Notes under the pieces: generated by a model | Databases searched by the model: none | Told to the model about the DNA's origin: nothing | The model's input: only the letters and a program-made list of their open reading frames with translations | Translations under genes and position numbers: made by a program | Assembly (NCBI RefSeq): GCF_037893185.1 | Contig: NZ_CP140772.1 | Location: forward strand, 5,642,001 to 5,706,000 | Reading direction: 5' to 3' | Length of the DNA stretch: 64,000 bases | DNA from: Chitinophaga sp. 180180018-3 | GTDB lineage: Bacteria; Bacteroidota; Bacteroidia; Chitinophagales; Chitinophagaceae | Shown here: piece after piece, positions 35,495 through 44,146 of the stretch | Position numbering within the stretch: position 1 is the stretch's first letter | Layout: the number at the start of each line of letters is the position of its first letter

Positions 35495-36112
35495 TCATTG
35501 AATTTCTTCTTCAACTGAGCCGCAGGTCAGCATCTTTGATCCAAAATAAGGATTTTTCACTTCTTTTTCTTCACTGAGCCAGAGAGCGCCTTTATTATCA
35601 TTGTACATCGGGCAATGTGCATGATAGAGTGCACGGCCGCCGCCAAAGGCTTTCACGAGAGCATATACATCTTCACTCATCTGGGCAAAATGTTCCCGCT
35701 GGTGTTCAATATTTCCTTCGTTTTTACCGATATGTTCCGCATGCTCCTTCAGGTCATCTTCGTTATCGTTGTATATCTTCTGTTGCTCCGGAGTCAGGGC
35801 TGCTTTATCTACGGCAGCCAGGGCGGTAACCATTGCTTTGCCGGCACTGGCGGCACTTGCAGCGTTATCGCCCGCGAGCCCGTTTTTGATTTGCAAATAT
35901 TGATCTACTACCGCTTTGAGTGAAGCAGCCACTTTTGCATCCACATTGTTGAATTGCGGTGCCACTTGTTTTGCTGCAGGTTCACCGGTGGTGGCTGCCT
36001 GTTGTGTAACAGTGTCGGCGTCGTGGTTTTCATGAGTAGCATTGCCGGTATTATTACAGGCAGCCAGTGTAAGTGCAGCCAGCGCAATTGCGCAGGGAAC
36101 GATTTTTTTCAT
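35495..36112 (-). CDS. DUF3347 periplasmic copper-binding-like lipoprotein
   Basis: 205 residues. A lipoprotein signal has lipobox LTLAAC. The DUF3347 helical domain spans about 55-155 (DAKVAASLKAVVDQYLQIKN; MSEDVYALVKAFG). A C-terminal module carries YHAHCPMYNDNKGALWLS with His164, His166 and Cys167, and a late Cys197 (SKMLTCG). The HxHCPM pattern resembles sites in CusB-linked or CusF-like metallochaperones. The domain is often fused to CusB adaptors, but here it is a separate protein encoded directly after the HMBD-type adaptor (73 bp gap). It probably delivers Cu/Ag to the pump. Confidence 0.87.
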   Translation of the reverse strand: MKKIVPCAIALAALTLAACNNTGNATHENHDADTVTQQAATTGEPAAKQVAPQFNNVDAKVAASLKAVVDQYLQIKNGLAGDNAASAASAGKAMVTALAAVDKAALTPEQQKIYNDNEDDLKEHAEHIGKNEGNIEHQREHFAQMSEDVYALVKAFGGGRALYHAHCPMYNDNKGALWLSEEKEVKNPYFGSKMLTCGSVEEEIQ

Positions 36113-36185
36113 CAGTTGTTTTTTAGTGTTATTGAATAGTAATTATTTCAAGGTTTCCTTTACTTCTCCGCAGGCCGGCATCTGC

Positions 36186-37400
36186 TCACATAGCCATACC
36201 TGCCATGGAGTCCGCCCCTTTTTTAAGAATAAATTCAGAATATAGCAGGTAGGCGCCGGTCACGACCACCTTATCCCCGTTTTTCACGCCTTTCCTGATT
36301 TCCACCATGTCGAAATTTTCCATCCCGGTTTCCACCATGCGTGGCTCAAATTTGCCACGGGATTTCTCAATCCACACATGCGCACCTTTCCCGTCTCTGA
36401 TCACTGCATCTACCGGGAGGCTTAATACATCTCCCTTACTTTTCACCGGCAACAGCACGCTGGCCTGCAACCCGGGCTGCCAACGGTTTCCGGGGTTGGG
36501 AAGGGTACCTCTCAGTTGCATCAGCTGGCTGCCGTTCTGTAATGCCGGGTTGATAAACTGTATCGTCATCAGCTGCGGCTCCTGCTCCCAGCCGGCCACC
36601 ATTACTTTTACCTGCTGGCCAATGCTTACTGTCGCCGCTTCTGCCGGATAGATATCGGCCTCCACCCACAGCTGGTTGTAGCCTTCTATCCGCATCACTG
36701 CGCCACCTTCTGATACATATTGTCCTTCGGCAGTCAGCAGTTCCGATACGATCCCGCTTTCCGTAGCAGGATAAGTGATGTAGGGATTCACCCGCTGCGA
36801 TTGTTGCAGCTGACTGATCTGCATTTCTGACTGGTCGTATAGCTGCAACTTACGGCGAGCGGCCTTCTCTATTTCCCTGAAGCGCTCATCATCGGGGAAT
36901 TGTTTTACCTGGGCGGTTGCCAGCAGAAACTCCTGCTGCAGCGAAGCCAACTGCTCGGAGTAGATCTTATACAATGGTTGCCCTTTGCTTACTTTCACGC
37001 CGGTTTCCTTTATGTACAGCACTTCTATACGCCCGGGCACACGGCTGGAAATAACAGCGGTTTTTTCAGGGTCTATTACCAGTCGCCCGTTCAGCTGTTT
37101 ATAATTTGTAAGCGCACCCGCACCGATCGTTACCGTAGTGATATTAGCCAGTGTGATCTGGCTTTCTCCCAGGTTGATGGTTGCATCTTTGCTGTTCTTA
37201 TCGAACGGAACGAGGTCCATTCCGCAAATGGGACAGGTACCGGGTTTATCCTGTACTATCTGCGGATGCATAGAGCAGGTGAACGTCTGCTTTGCAGCGG
37301 CGGCATGCCTATGATCCTTTTTTCCCTGACAGGCAGCCAGCAGGAGGGCTGGCGCCAATGACGCTATTATTATTGTTCTGAGAAATTTTTTTCTTTCCAT
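36186..37400 (-). CDS. CusB-like RND adaptor with N-terminal heavy-metal-binding domain
   Basis: 404 residues. Lipobox LLLAAC is followed by a YHS/HMBD-type zinc-ribbon-like domain (TFTCSMHPQIVQDKPGTCPI, CGMDLVPFD; Cys/Met/His ligands) seen in copper-efflux adaptors. Then comes the MFP body: barrel-sandwich (RIEVLYIKETGVKVSKGQPL), helical hairpin and beta-barrel (LWVEADIYPAEAATVSIGQQ). The C-terminus ends in DSMAGMAM, adding Met ligands. It begins 1 bp after the first adaptor's stop, so two adaptors are made side by side for one pump. Confidence 0.9.
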   Translation of the reverse strand: MERKKFLRTIIIASLAPALLLAACQGKKDHRHAAAAKQTFTCSMHPQIVQDKPGTCPICGMDLVPFDKNSKDATINLGESQITLANITTVTIGAGALTNYKQLNGRLVIDPEKTAVISSRVPGRIEVLYIKETGVKVSKGQPLYKIYSEQLASLQQEFLLATAQVKQFPDDERFREIEKAARRKLQLYDQSEMQISQLQQSQRVNPYITYPATESGIVSELLTAEGQYVSEGGAVMRIEGYNQLWVEADIYPAEAATVSIGQQVKVMVAGWEQEPQLMTIQFINPALQNGSQLMQLRGTLPNPGNRWQPGLQASVLLPVKSKGDVLSLPVDAVIRDGKGAHVWIEKSRGKFEPRMVETGMENFDMVEIRKGVKNGDKVVVTGAYLLYSEFILKKGADSMAGMAM

Positions 37401-37401
37401 A

Positions 37402-38616
37402 TCACTGTCGTTGTGAAGGTTCGCTTATTTTGATAAAGCTTTCGCTATCCACGAGGTAAGCAGCATTAGCTGCTACTTTCCAGTCGTTGATATTAGTCAT
37501 TACCTGTACCATCTGGCTTACTTTTGCGCCCACCGTTACTTCCTGCGGTACATATCCTTTGCCTGTATTCCTGAATACCACCGCTTTATTCCCCAGCCAG
37601 GCCACTGCTTTCTCCGGCAGCCACCAGCCTTCATTGAAGATCAGCGGAATGCTGGCATTCAGTAACTGTCCGGCGTGGAAATTATCGCGGCCCAGGTATA
37701 CCCTTGCTATGGCGAAGTTCTGGCCGTTGCGGAACACCGGTTCTACCAGTCCGATCTTACCTGCCAGCATCACCTGCTTATCATCCACCCGATAGAACAA
37801 CAGTTGTTGTCCCTTGACGATCCTGGGAGCCAGTTGCGGGGGAAAAGAAAATTCTGCAACAAGGTCTTTGTTCTGGTAGATAGTAAACAACAGCTGTCCT
37901 GCGCTCACATACTGGCCTTCCCTCAGCATCACCGGAGTAGCTGCCGGCGTAGATGCGGGCGTAGATGCAGCCGGTGCACTGCTTTCCCCCATGCTGCTCA
38001 TGCCATCGCCGGCAACAGCTGAGGCCGGCGATGCCGGAGCCGCAGCGGTGATGGCCTGTGCGGATTTCTCCAGTATGTAGCCATCGCTATTACTGTATAC
38101 AGGAACACGGTACAGGATATTTCCTGATTTCAGCACCTGTTCAATTTGGGCAGGTTGCATTCCAAGTAGCTGTAAACGCTGCCTGGCACGGGTAAGCAGC
38201 TCATTATTACTCTTTGCTACGTATAGTAGTTCCCGTTGGGCAGCAGCCAGATCCGGTGAGTATACTTCCATGATCAGCTGTCCTTTTCTTACAGGCTGAT
38301 AATTGTATTTTACCAGCAATCTTTCAATGCGGCCTCCTACCCTGCTGGAAATACTCGTTTGATTGCGGGTATCGTACCCTATGACGCCATTAACAGTAGC
38401 TGAATAGGTCCTCGTTCCCTGCTGCGGTGTTACATCCGGTATGGTGGCCACTATGCTGGCATTAACGGGACGGGTGAGCGCCACTACGCTGCTGTCTACC
38501 CGTTCTTCATGATACCCATGTTTCGGCGTTTTCACCGGGGCATTTCTGCAGGCGGCCAGCACAGCCAGCACGACGAATACGCCCGGGAGTATATTAACGA
38601 TATAACTGTTTCTCAT
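37402..38616 (-). CDS. Second CusB-like RND adaptor without metal-binding N-domain
   Basis: 404 residues with lipobox LAVLAAC. MFP body with lipoyl half RIERLLVKYNYQPVRKGQLI and hairpin PDLAAAQRELLYVAKSNNEL. An unusual low-complexity Ala/Ser/Pro/Thr insert with several Met (about 190-230, MSSMGESSAPAAS and following) interrupts the lipoyl region before VMLREGQYVSAGQ. The barrel and membrane-proximal parts follow. It lacks the HMBD domain of its neighbour and is clearly divergent from it. Its start lies 23 bp inside the TolC gene and it ends 1 bp before the next adaptor, giving translational coupling. Confidence 0.88.
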   Translation of the reverse strand: MRNSYIVNILPGVFVVLAVLAACRNAPVKTPKHGYHEERVDSSVVALTRPVNASIVATIPDVTPQQGTRTYSATVNGVIGYDTRNQTSISSRVGGRIERLLVKYNYQPVRKGQLIMEVYSPDLAAAQRELLYVAKSNNELLTRARQRLQLLGMQPAQIEQVLKSGNILYRVPVYSNSDGYILEKSAQAITAAAPASPASAVAGDGMSSMGESSAPAASTPASTPAATPVMLREGQYVSAGQLLFTIYQNKDLVAEFSFPPQLAPRIVKGQQLLFYRVDDKQVMLAGKIGLVEPVFRNGQNFAIARVYLGRDNFHAGQLLNASIPLIFNEGWWLPEKAVAWLGNKAVVFRNTGKGYVPQEVTVGAKVSQMVQVMTNINDWKVAANAAYLVDSESFIKISEPSQRQ

Positions 38617-39841
38617 AATCCACGATCATTTCATAGAGTTTTAATTTTTCATCCAGCACATTTGATTGCATCATGGTCAATGCTTCCCAGGAATCGATCA
38701 CATTGCTCAGTGCCAGTTTATTTTCCTGATAGTTCAAAAAATTTGCATCGAGGGTTTGCCGCAGTGCCGGTATGATCTTATCTTCCATGGCCTGTACCCG
38801 TTGTTCCATCGTGCGTATCTCGTACTGCATTCCATACAGCATACCCTGTGTTTCCTGCAGCATAGCTGCCTTCTCCTTTTCCATTGACTGTACATTATAC
38901 TGCATGGCTTTGATGCCTGATTTGTACATCTTCGACGACCAGGGCACAATAGGAATACTGATCATGCCCATAGCGCTGAAAGCCTGTGGCATCATACCTC
39001 CTAAGGGATACATATGATCGAAACGGATCCTGAAATCCGGCTTTTTATCACGTTTCATGCTTTCGATATTCAGCTGCATGGAATGAATACTTTCGTTCAT
39101 CTTCCATACATCCTTTCTCACGGCGGCCAGTGAGGCAGTATCGTAAGAAGAAGCCGGTTGAAAAACGGGATGAAAACTGGTATCTATTCCGAAGGGTTGA
39201 TTGCCGGGTGCGTTCATCAGGCTGTTCAGCCACGCCATGGCCTTTGCGATGGCGCCCTCCTGCATGCGGATCATGTTACGGTTATCTTCTATTTTTGCAT
39301 TGGCTTTAAACACGCCACTCAGCTGCGATTGATTATAAGGATATCTTATTTCTTCAATCTTCTTCATCATCAGCATGATCTTCTCATTTTCCTGCAGTAC
39401 CGCAATCCGTTTGCTGGCGATGATCCATCCGTAGTACAAGCGTTTAGCCTGTGCCGTTAGTTCATTCAGTGTTACGTCGCGGCCGGCCAGTTCCACATTG
39501 CCCTGGGAAGCGATATAGCGCTTCTTTGCATTGAGTTTGGCAGGATTAGGAATATCCTGTTCCAGCTGCAGCATCAGACTGCCCTTGTCGCGTTCATCCA
39601 TTACTTTCTGACCGGGATAAGGCGTCATGAAAGTTCCTGCTCCTACCATTGGTGCCATCCAGGCAGTGGCAGCATCGGCGCTGTAGCGGTAGCTTTCCGC
39701 CCTCAGTCCGTATGACTGCAGCAGCACATTATTCCGGCTGATACGTTGCAGGATGCTGTCGAGCGACAATACCTGCGTCTGCGCCAGCAATGGCAGGGGC
39801 ATCCACAACAGCAGCCATATATATTTAATGATGTACTTCAT
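38594..39841 (-). CDS. TolC-family outer membrane channel (CusC-like)
   Basis: 415 residues from ATG 39841, which lies 17 bp inside the end of the pump gene. The upstream in-frame ATG (39874) would lengthen that overlap and weaken the signal peptide. Signal sequence MKYIIKYIWLLLWMPLPLLA. Helical-hairpin repeats (LNELTAQAKRLYYGWIIASK; LSNVIDSWEALTMMQSNVLD). It is unusually Met-rich (MAPMVGAGTFMTPY, MYPLGGMMPQAFSAMGM, MLYGMQYEIRTME), which suits Cu/Ag passage. It is an OEP relative with low similarity to the other three in this window. Confidence 0.88.
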   Translation of the reverse strand: MKYIIKYIWLLLWMPLPLLAQTQVLSLDSILQRISRNNVLLQSYGLRAESYRYSADAATAWMAPMVGAGTFMTPYPGQKVMDERDKGSLMLQLEQDIPNPAKLNAKKRYIASQGNVELAGRDVTLNELTAQAKRLYYGWIIASKRIAVLQENEKIMLMMKKIEEIRYPYNQSQLSGVFKANAKIEDNRNMIRMQEGAIAKAMAWLNSLMNAPGNQPFGIDTSFHPVFQPASSYDTASLAAVRKDVWKMNESIHSMQLNIESMKRDKKPDFRIRFDHMYPLGGMMPQAFSAMGMISIPIVPWSSKMYKSGIKAMQYNVQSMEKEKAAMLQETQGMLYGMQYEIRTMEQRVQAMEDKIIPALRQTLDANFLNYQENKLALSNVIDSWEALTMMQSNVLDEKLKLYEMIVDYEKQLYR

Positions 39842-41759
39842 GTATTTCCAGTTTTTTATGCTTACGCAGTTCATATTCTTTCGTCATCAGGAAAATCAGC
39901 GGTGTTACCAGCAGGATATGTGTGGAAGAAGTAAGCACTCCGCCGATCATCGGCAGCACGATGGGTTTCATCACATCTGTGCCCACGCCACTGGCCCACA
40001 GCACGGGCACCAGGCCGAATAACGATACACATACCGTCATGAGTTTAGGACGGAGTCTTTTTGCAGCTCCGTAAATCACATATTCGCGGATATCGTCGCG
40101 GGTAATTGTTTCAGCTGAATTCCCTTTCAGTTTCACCAGTTGCTGCATCGCATCATTGAGATAGATGACCATCACGATTCCTGTTTCCACGGCAATACCG
40201 AACAGGGCGATAAAGCCCACCGCTACGGCCACAGAGAGGTTCACGCCCCAGAACCAGATCATATAGGCGCCACCGATAAGTGCAAATGGTACGGTAATCA
40301 GGCTGAGGAATGCTTCGCGTATGGAATGAAAAGCAAAATAGAGAGAGAAGAAAATAATAACCAGCACCACCGGCGCAATCCATATCAGTGTTTGCTGTCC
40401 ACGGATAAGGTTCTCATATTGTCCGCTCCATTCGAGGTAGTAGCCGGAAGGCAGTATTCCCCGGGCTTCATTCATCTTGCTGATGGCTTCTTTCACGGTG
40501 CTGCCCAGATCGCGGCCACGTACATTGAATAGCACGGATCCACGGAGCATAGCATTCTCAGAGGTGATCATCGGTGGCCCATCCGTGAACTTCACATCTG
40601 CCACTGACGACAATGGTACTTCGCCAAAAGAAGGCGACATTACCGGGATACGCCGTATACGTTCTATGCTGTTGCGGTATTCCTGCGCCAGTCTGACGCT
40701 GATGGAGAAACGCTGCCGGCCTTCGATCGTATTGCCGATAGGAGCGCCACCCAGTGCAGTTTCCACAGTCTGGTTCACATCATCTACGTTGAGGCCATAG
40801 CGGGCCAGGTCGGCGCGGCGCACTGAAATATCGAGGTATTTGCCGCCTGTTACCGGCTCCACATAAAGGTCCGCGATACCAGGAGTGCCTTCCAGGGCTT
40901 TTCTCACCCGTTCGGATACAACGGCAATAGAATCGAGTCGTTGCCCGTATACCTTCACGCCAACGTCGGTGCGGATGCCCGTGGCCAGCATGTTGATACG
41001 GTTAATGATAGGCTGTGTCCAGCCGTTTACCACACCTGGTATCTGCAGCTTAGCATCAAGTTCATTGATGATATCTTTCTTGGTTTTCCCCTTTCTCCAT
41101 TCCGATTTAGGCTTCAGCATGATGATGGTTTCGATCATGCTGATAGGCGAGTTATCCGTAGCGGTATTTGCGCGGCCGGCCTTGCCCAGTACCTTGTCTA
41201 CTTCCGGCACCGATTTGATGATTTTATCCTGTACCTGCAGCAAACGCTTAGCTTCTCCATTGGAGATATCGGGCAGTGTCACCGGCATAAATAATATGCT
41301 TTGCTCGTCGAGCGGCGGCATAAATTCGCTGCCCAAACTCTTCAGCAATGGAATTGTAATCACGAGTGCGATCACGTTGATGGCGATAGTTGTTTTGCGC
41401 CATTTCAGCACACCGCGGATAACAGGCTCGTAGATCTTTTCGAGTACACGATTCACCGGATTAGCATTATCCGGCCGGAATTTTCCTTTCATAAAAAACG
41501 AGATCAGCACGGGCGCCAATGTAATCACCAGCAGCGCATCCACCAGCATGATGAATGTTTTCGTATAGGCGAGCGGGTGAAACAGCTTGCCTTCCTGGCC
41601 AGTGAGCATAAAAACAGGCAGGAAAGAAGTGATGATAATGATAGTAGCGAAAAACACTCCCCGCGACACCTGTTTACTGGACTGTTCGATCACCTTCAGT
41701 CGTTCTTCTTCGCTGATCCAGTCGGGAGATTTTTTGAATATATTCTTTAGCCAACTCAT
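39825..41759 (-). CDS. cusA (C-terminal part): CusA-type Cu/Ag RND pump, C-terminal half
   Basis: 644 residues corresponding to CusA from just before TM5 to the C-terminus. It begins with a short amphipathic leader (MSWLKNIFKKSPDWISEEER), then TM5 (FATIIIITSFLPVFMLTG). The three copper-site methionines of E. coli CusA (Met573, Met623, Met672) align with Met158 (ILFMPVTLP), Met208 (SPISMIE) and Met257 (NRINMLATG), with identical spacings of 50 and 49. The TM proton-path Glu lies in FGIAVETGIVM. It is separated from the N-terminal half by one in-frame TAA and two sense codons. Both parts look intact and no coding sequence is missing. Confidence 0.88.
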   Translation of the reverse strand: MSWLKNIFKKSPDWISEEERLKVIEQSSKQVSRGVFFATIIIITSFLPVFMLTGQEGKLFHPLAYTKTFIMLVDALLVITLAPVLISFFMKGKFRPDNANPVNRVLEKIYEPVIRGVLKWRKTTIAINVIALVITIPLLKSLGSEFMPPLDEQSILFMPVTLPDISNGEAKRLLQVQDKIIKSVPEVDKVLGKAGRANTATDNSPISMIETIIMLKPKSEWRKGKTKKDIINELDAKLQIPGVVNGWTQPIINRINMLATGIRTDVGVKVYGQRLDSIAVVSERVRKALEGTPGIADLYVEPVTGGKYLDISVRRADLARYGLNVDDVNQTVETALGGAPIGNTIEGRQRFSISVRLAQEYRNSIERIRRIPVMSPSFGEVPLSSVADVKFTDGPPMITSENAMLRGSVLFNVRGRDLGSTVKEAISKMNEARGILPSGYYLEWSGQYENLIRGQQTLIWIAPVVLVIIFFSLYFAFHSIREAFLSLITVPFALIGGAYMIWFWGVNLSVAVAVGFIALFGIAVETGIVMVIYLNDAMQQLVKLKGNSAETITRDDIREYVIYGAAKRLRPKLMTVCVSLFGLVPVLWASGVGTDVMKPIVLPMIGGVLTSSTHILLVTPLIFLMTKEYELRKHKKLEIHEVHH

Positions 41760-41765
41760 GATGCG

Positions 41766-43055
41766 TTACTTATTTTTTTGTTGTTGCTGCCATGCACTAT
41801 ATCTTTCAGACAAGTGTTTATAGGCATTTTCACTCATAATGATTCCATTGTCGACAATCACCCCTATAGCGAGTGCAATACCGGTGAGCGACATAATGTT
41901 GGATGAGATACCGAAGGCGTTGAGGAGTATAAAACTGGCAGCCAGGGTGATGGGGATCTGGATAATGATACTGAGTGCACTGCGCCAGTGGAACAGGAAC
42001 ACGATCACTACAACGGATACCACAATCATCTCTTCTATGAGTGTATCCTTAATAGAGTCTACTGATTCTTTAATGAGTGTACCTCTATCGTATACAATAT
42101 CGAACTTTACCCCATCCGGGAAACCTTTCGCGACCTCCTTCATGCGGACTTTTACCCGGTCGATTACTGCATCGGCATTTTCGCCGTAGCGCATTACTAC
42201 GATGCCGCCTACACGCTCACCTTCTCCGTTCTGATCGAAGATGCCGAGGCGGGTTTCGCCGGTCATTTGTACAGCGGCTACATCGGCCATGCGGATCGGG
42301 ATACTGTTCTGTGTTTTGACAGGGATATTTTCTATTTCTTCGATGGATTTAAGATAGCCGGATGTTTTGATGATATACCCGATATCGCTGAGCTCAAATT
42401 TGCGGCCGCCTGATTCGTTGTTATTAGTGCGTATAGCATTGATTACATCTGCCACCGACAACCTGTAATAGAGCAGTTTGCCTGGATCCACCGTCACCTG
42501 GTATTGTTTCTGGAAGCCGCCGAAGGAGGCGATTTCGCTGACGCCTTCTACATTTTGCAGGGCAAACTTAACGTACCAGTCCTGCAATGCACGTTGCTCC
42601 CCGAGGTCCATGCCTGGTGCGTCGAGTGTATACCAGAGTATATGCCCAACGCCGGTTCCATCGGGCCCGAGCTGGGGAGTTACGCCGGTCGGAAGCGTAC
42701 GGGATACGGTGCTGAGGCGTTCGAGTACTCTTTCCCTGGCCCAGTAGATATCCACATCATCATTGAAAATAACGTAGATAAAACTCATCCCGAACATAGA
42801 GGAACCTCTCACATACTTGATCCGGGGGAGGCCCTGCAGATTAGTCACCAGCGGGTAAGTAATCTGATCCTCTATCAACTGAGGGCCGCGGCCCATCCAT
42901 TCCGTAAAAACGATCACCTGGTTTTCCGAGAGATCGGGGATTGCATCGATCGGGTTCTTCTTCACTGCGAAGATGCCCCATACGAACAGGCCTGCGGCTA
43001 GTACCAGCACAATAAACCGGTTACGCAACGACCATTCAATAATGCGATGTACCAT
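41766..43055 (-). CDS. cusA (N-terminal part): CusA-type Cu/Ag RND pump, N-terminal half
   Basis: 429 residues covering TM1, the first periplasmic PN/PC domain and TM2-4. The TM4 motif AIGVIVDNGIIMSEN matches CusA (AIGAMVDAAIVMIEN) rather than CzcA. It ends in the cytoplasmic TM4-TM5 loop (SAWQQQQKNK) at TAA 41768-41766. The next codons CGC ATC ATG continue in the same frame into the second half. The halves total 1073 residues against about 1047 for E. coli CusA, so the loop is about 20 longer. Either this is a stable two-chain pump made by reinitiation, or a nonsense mutation or sequencing error. First gene of the efflux part of the island. Confidence 0.88.
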   Translation of the reverse strand: MVHRIIEWSLRNRFIVLVLAAGLFVWGIFAVKKNPIDAIPDLSENQVIVFTEWMGRGPQLIEDQITYPLVTNLQGLPRIKYVRGSSMFGMSFIYVIFNDDVDIYWARERVLERLSTVSRTLPTGVTPQLGPDGTGVGHILWYTLDAPGMDLGEQRALQDWYVKFALQNVEGVSEIASFGGFQKQYQVTVDPGKLLYYRLSVADVINAIRTNNNESGGRKFELSDIGYIIKTSGYLKSIEEIENIPVKTQNSIPIRMADVAAVQMTGETRLGIFDQNGEGERVGGIVVMRYGENADAVIDRVKVRMKEVAKGFPDGVKFDIVYDRGTLIKESVDSIKDTLIEEMIVVSVVVIVFLFHWRSALSIIIQIPITLAASFILLNAFGISSNIMSLTGIALAIGVIVDNGIIMSENAYKHLSERYSAWQQQQKNK

Positions 43056-43227
43056 ATTTGTTGTTTTCAGTAGCTGGCGCGTAAAAGCGCCTGATATATC
43101 AAAAAGGGAAAATGTTTGAGGAAGTATGCCACTTACCTCAGCCGGCCGGATACGCCGGAAATTATTTCATTTGAAAGATGAGTAACAGCGCGAAAGAAAT
43201 TTAGCGCTGCAGGGGTTGACGGGGTTA

Positions 43228-43647
43228 TCAGATGCGGAAAATACAGTTCAGAATATAGGTATGCACCTTACTGCCGGGCGGTGGTGCATTACTGGCCGGA
43301 AAAGCTTCTGCCAATACTTTTACTGGTACACGGGGTAGCTCCATATATGCTACCGGAAGTGTCATCGCAGCCAGCTGCATAACATGCTTGGTATTCTCTG
43401 CTATTTTCTGGTCTTTGGTTAGTTTGATGGTTTTATGTTCATCCTTGCAGCATTGCTTTTTGCAGGGTTTACCACAATTCTTTTTCTGATCATGGGTAGT
43501 CCCACACTTACCGCACGCCGGTTTACCCTTATCGTGCCCCCAGTTCACATCTACCAGCCTGCCCATGCAATAATGCATATGAACGGTAGCGCCCGTAGAT
43601 GAGCTGATATAGAGCAGGGCTAATATGAGTGCAAGTATTTTCTGCAT
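43228..43647 (-). CDS. HYC_CC_PP family protein
   Basis: 139 residues. A signal peptide (about 1-19, ending SSTGA) is followed by HMHYCMGRL, a cluster of Cys, His and Lys (CGKCGTTHDQKKNCGKP, CKKQCCKDEH), and a C-terminal APPPGSK. These give the HYC, CC and PP signatures after which the family is named. It is found in Bacteroidota beside copper efflux genes. Cys/His density suggests periplasmic metal binding. CGAAGTTA at 43654-43661 gives TAACTTCG on the coding strand, close to a -7 element but only about 7 bp from the ATG. The CusA gene starts 172 bp downstream. Confidence 0.85.
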   Translation of the reverse strand: MQKILALILALLYISSSTGATVHMHYCMGRLVDVNWGHDKGKPACGKCGTTHDQKKNCGKPCKKQCCKDEHKTIKLTKDQKIAENTKHVMQLAAMTLPVAYMELPRVPVKVLAEAFPASNAPPPGSKVHTYILNCIFRI

Positions 43648-43732
43648 TTACTGCGAAGTTAGGCGGATTTGGGGGGAGGAGTGTTATATAATTTCAGGAA
43701 GATTTATATTTTTTTGAGGAAGGAATGAAAAA

Positions 43733-43786
43733 TGCCAGCAAAGACAGTAGCGAATTTGACCTTCGCCTTAACCATCTTCGCTGGCA
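43733..43786 (-). terminator. Hairpin with T-tract after the HMA chaperone gene
   Basis: Stem TGCCAGCAAAGA / TCTTCGCTGGCA with one mismatch and an inner GCGAA/TTCGC pair. On the minus strand it is followed by TTTTTC. It lies 25 bp after the HMA gene stop. Confidence 0.65.
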
Positions 43787-43810
43787 CTCTTAATCCTTCA
43801 TCGTTAATCC

Positions 43811-44023
43811 TTAATTCCTTTCTTCCGCTTTATACCCAGCCTTTTCTATCGCCTGTTTGATTTCGTCTTTACCAGCCTTATCTACAGCTACTGTAAGTAT
43901 TTTATCGGGGCTCTGCAGGTCTACTTCCCAGTTATCCTGTCCGGCCAGATTATCCAGTGCGGGTGTAACGGCTGCAACGCAACCTGAACATTTGATATTG
44001 GTCTTGAATTGTACTGTTTCCAT
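43811..44023 (-). CDS. HMA-domain copper chaperone
   Basis: 70 residues, a single heavy-metal-associated domain. The metal loop is IKCSGCVAAV with the CxxC pair at about 11-14. It is followed by the beta-alpha-beta-beta-alpha-beta pattern ending AIEKAGYKAEERN. The usual MxCxxC Met is replaced by Ile. A cytosolic carrier of Cu(I) or a similar soft metal. It lies alone between the terminator at 43733 and the 2Fe-2S reductase gene (123 bp upstream). Confidence 0.92.
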   Translation of the reverse strand: METVQFKTNIKCSGCVAAVTPALDNLAGQDNWEVDLQSPDKILTVAVDKAGKDEIKQAIEKAGYKAEERN

Positions 44024-44146
44024 TGTTTATTTATTTTAAAGTTTATAATTGCCCGTTTATTTATTTGTTTGTTTGATAATGTAAAATTACTTCGGGTTGG
44101 ATGCTTTGCTGTTACACAATTGGCGTTGTCTTTTACATAATATTGG

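Noticed and set aside
41740..41790. Programmed frameshift at the A7 run near the end of the first CusA half
   Set aside because: Adding one base gives an immediate TAA and losing one base leads to TGA within a few codons, so neither frame joins the halves. The two parts are already in the same frame.
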